From Methanobacteriota archaeon (lineage in GTDB: Archaea; Thermoplasmatota; Poseidoniia; Poseidoniales; Poseidoniaceae), in the NCBI GenBank assembly GCA_029979405.1, contig JAPOHM010000012.1:1-15101 (forward strand): DNA of 15,101 nucleotides, given 5' to 3'. Made by a program: the position numbers and the translations under genes. The notes beneath the pieces are model-generated. The model did not search any database and was not told where the DNA came from. It worked only from the letters and a program-made list of their open reading frames with translations. Numbering within the stretch: position 1 is the stretch's first letter; every line of letters begins with the position of its first letter. Below, piece by piece: positions 13,863 to 15,101 of the stretch.

Positions 13863-15101
13863 ATGAAGTCGAGACTGGCAATTTCCTTAATATTCGTGTT
13901 TACAATTTCTCTTTGGGCACCTTTTGCTAGCGCTGTTGAAATGCCTGCTTGTACGATAAATGGTGGACATTGTGACGGCTGGGATAGTGCTGACGATGGA
14001 ACTCCAAATCAGCAAGATTGGATTGAGGGAGTCTATGAATTCAATTTGGTTGACACATCAAAAATTGAAATGGAAATGACTTGGGCTCTCAGAGAATTCA
14101 ACAGGTCACTTCTTGGTTTTGATGATGACCCAAATATCGCAGCTGCAATTCAAGCAATGGGATTTTCTGAAAAGGATGGAGCTCCTGCAGACTTAATTAG
14201 AAATTTCTTCAATGAAAATACTGGGGGTCCGGGAACGCCAACAGTCAAGGAGAAATTGATCCTCGAAGTTAATGATACGATTAATGAGTTACTAAGTACG
14301 GGCTTTGGTACAGTTGAGGATGTAGATTCAAACTATGTTAACACAATAACAGAATCTGGAATCACAACTTCATGTAGTGATAATCCTGACAATGATTCAG
14401 TATACGGTTCGGAAGGTCAATCTATCGAAAATGCGTTTGACCCTCCAATCTGTTTCTCAGTCAAAGCAAACGTTTCTCTATCCACATCAACATTTAATTT
14501 AGGCTCTGTTGACCCACTCACATTAGAAAGAGTGTACAAAGGAATGCTCGCAATGGGTTCTGAAATAACCTCTGAGTTCGATTTGTTTAGCGAGCCCGGC
14601 CACAAATCAGTTTTCGTAATAAATCCACCAGATTTCGCCACAATCAAGGGCGTTGATGCTAACGGAATACAGGTGATAAAATCAGGTCCACCTTCTTACA
14701 TGGCCGCTCAGTGGACTATTGACCATACAAACGCCCCCCTCCTAAGTCAGCGAATTGAACAATCAGTCAGCATTGATATTGCACACAGAAATTCAACTCA
14801 AACGAGCAGTGTGATTGTAGGTCCAGATGACACCGGAATAACCCTTGCAGTCACTTTGGACATGTCGGATGAAGATTCAGTGTTTATCGATATTCTTGCG
14901 GGAATTAATCACATTGATGAGTCCACTATGAATGACTGGGGAATTTCAATGGTAGATGTTACAGAAAATGCACGGGTTCCGTGGATTACATCTGATGGAA
15001 TAAGACTAGCTTACCATAATGATTTGGTAGACCTAGATGAATTCACGTCTAACTTCCCTATGGACACGGTTGGCGACGCAATTGAAGATGCAGTATCCGG
15101 C
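13863..15101 (+). CDS. Large secreted protein of unknown function, 3' partial
   Basis: The frame from ATG 13863 runs without a stop to the window end: 413 residues visible, C-terminus missing. The N-terminus is a clear signal peptide (MKSRLAISLIFVFTISLWAP, then FASA), with cleavage likely after A24. The mature part begins with two cysteines (C30, C37 in ACTINGGHCDGW) and then alternates helical-looking stretches (about 65-150) with Ser/Thr/Asp-rich, beta-like sequence. No catalytic motif, known domain or repeat is recognised in the visible part. It may be a surface or cell-envelope protein with a distal anchor. No Shine-Dalgarno site precedes the ATG; a TATA-like box about 30 bases upstream suggests a leaderless transcript, possibly from a promoter shared with taw2. 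Confidence 0.85.
   Translation, partial: MKSRLAISLIFVFTISLWAPFASAVEMPACTINGGHCDGWDSADDGTPNQQDWIEGVYEFNLVDTSKIEMEMTWALREFNRSLLGFDDDPNIAAAIQAMGFSEKDGAPADLIRNFFNENTGGPGTPTVKEKLILEVNDTINELLSTGFGTVEDVDSNYVNTITESGITTSCSDNPDNDSVYGSEGQSIENAFDPPICFSVKANVSLSTSTFNLGSVDPLTLERVYKGMLAMGSEITSEFDLFSEPGHKSVFVINPPDFATIKGVDANGIQVIKSGPPSYMAAQWTIDHTNAPLLSQRIEQSVSIDIAHRNSTQTSSVIVGPDDTGITLAVTLDMSDEDSVFIDILAGINHIDESTMNDWGISMVDVTENARVPWITSDGIRLAYHNDLVDLDEFTSNFPMDTVGDAIEDAVSG

Overview
The window looks like a compact archaeal genome segment, most likely from a planktonic marine euryarchaeon of the Marine Group II/III type (Poseidoniia). This is inferred, not proven. The grounds are a Taw2-type wyosine tRNA enzyme, TATA-like boxes close to start codons mixed with Shine-Dalgarno starts inside operons, a very large surface protein built on acidic DSDGDG (thrombospondin type 3-like) repeats, several anchored exported proteins, and very tight gene packing. 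There are no RNA genes, insertion sequences, CRISPR arrays or phage genes that I can see. Every stretch without a gene is under 80 bases.

Layout. (1) 2-3007, + strand: the 3' part of a large membrane-anchored surface protein with a seven-blade propeller inserted in an IPT/TIG fold, calcium-type repeats, a membrane segment and a cytoplasmic tail. (2) 5192-3011, - strand: a ChrR-like cupin, the tRNA uridine hydroxylase TrhO, and a DUF523-DUF1722 protein resembling the tRNA thiouridine desulfidase RudS. (3) 5267-7224, + strand: a four-segment membrane protein, a cofactor-dependent phosphoglycerate mutase of unusual subtype, and a secreted DUF1499 protein. (4) 7937-7218, - strand: a JAMM/MPN+ metalloprotease-like protein, divergent from (5) 8001-8699, + strand: an acidic protein with a Trp-rich tail. 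(6) 10887-8687, - strand: an anchored CocE/X-Pro-type hydrolase coupled to a stand-alone response-regulator receiver. (7) 10964-12838, + strand: a small membrane protein, a membrane-anchored cyclophilin and a thioredoxin-like lipoprotein, probably an extracytoplasmic folding group. (8) 13805-12831, - strand: Taw2. (9) 13863 to the window end, + strand: the 5' part of a large secreted protein of unknown function.

How the genes fit together. Three themes recur: tRNA modification (TrhO, RudS-like, Taw2), secreted or surface protein function and folding (surface protein, CocE hydrolase, cyclophilin, thioredoxin lipoprotein, final secreted protein), and a few regulatory or processing proteins (receiver domain, JAMM). 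The most notable observations are the TrhO plus RudS-like operon, the nested TIG/propeller architecture, a C-terminal WWYR tail shared by two otherwise unrelated proteins, and a phosphoglycerate mutase that resembles plant/plastid homologues. All four convergent gene pairs overlap or nearly abut at their 3' ends. Start codons were refined from the longest ORFs where a Shine-Dalgarno site or TATA spacing decided the matter.
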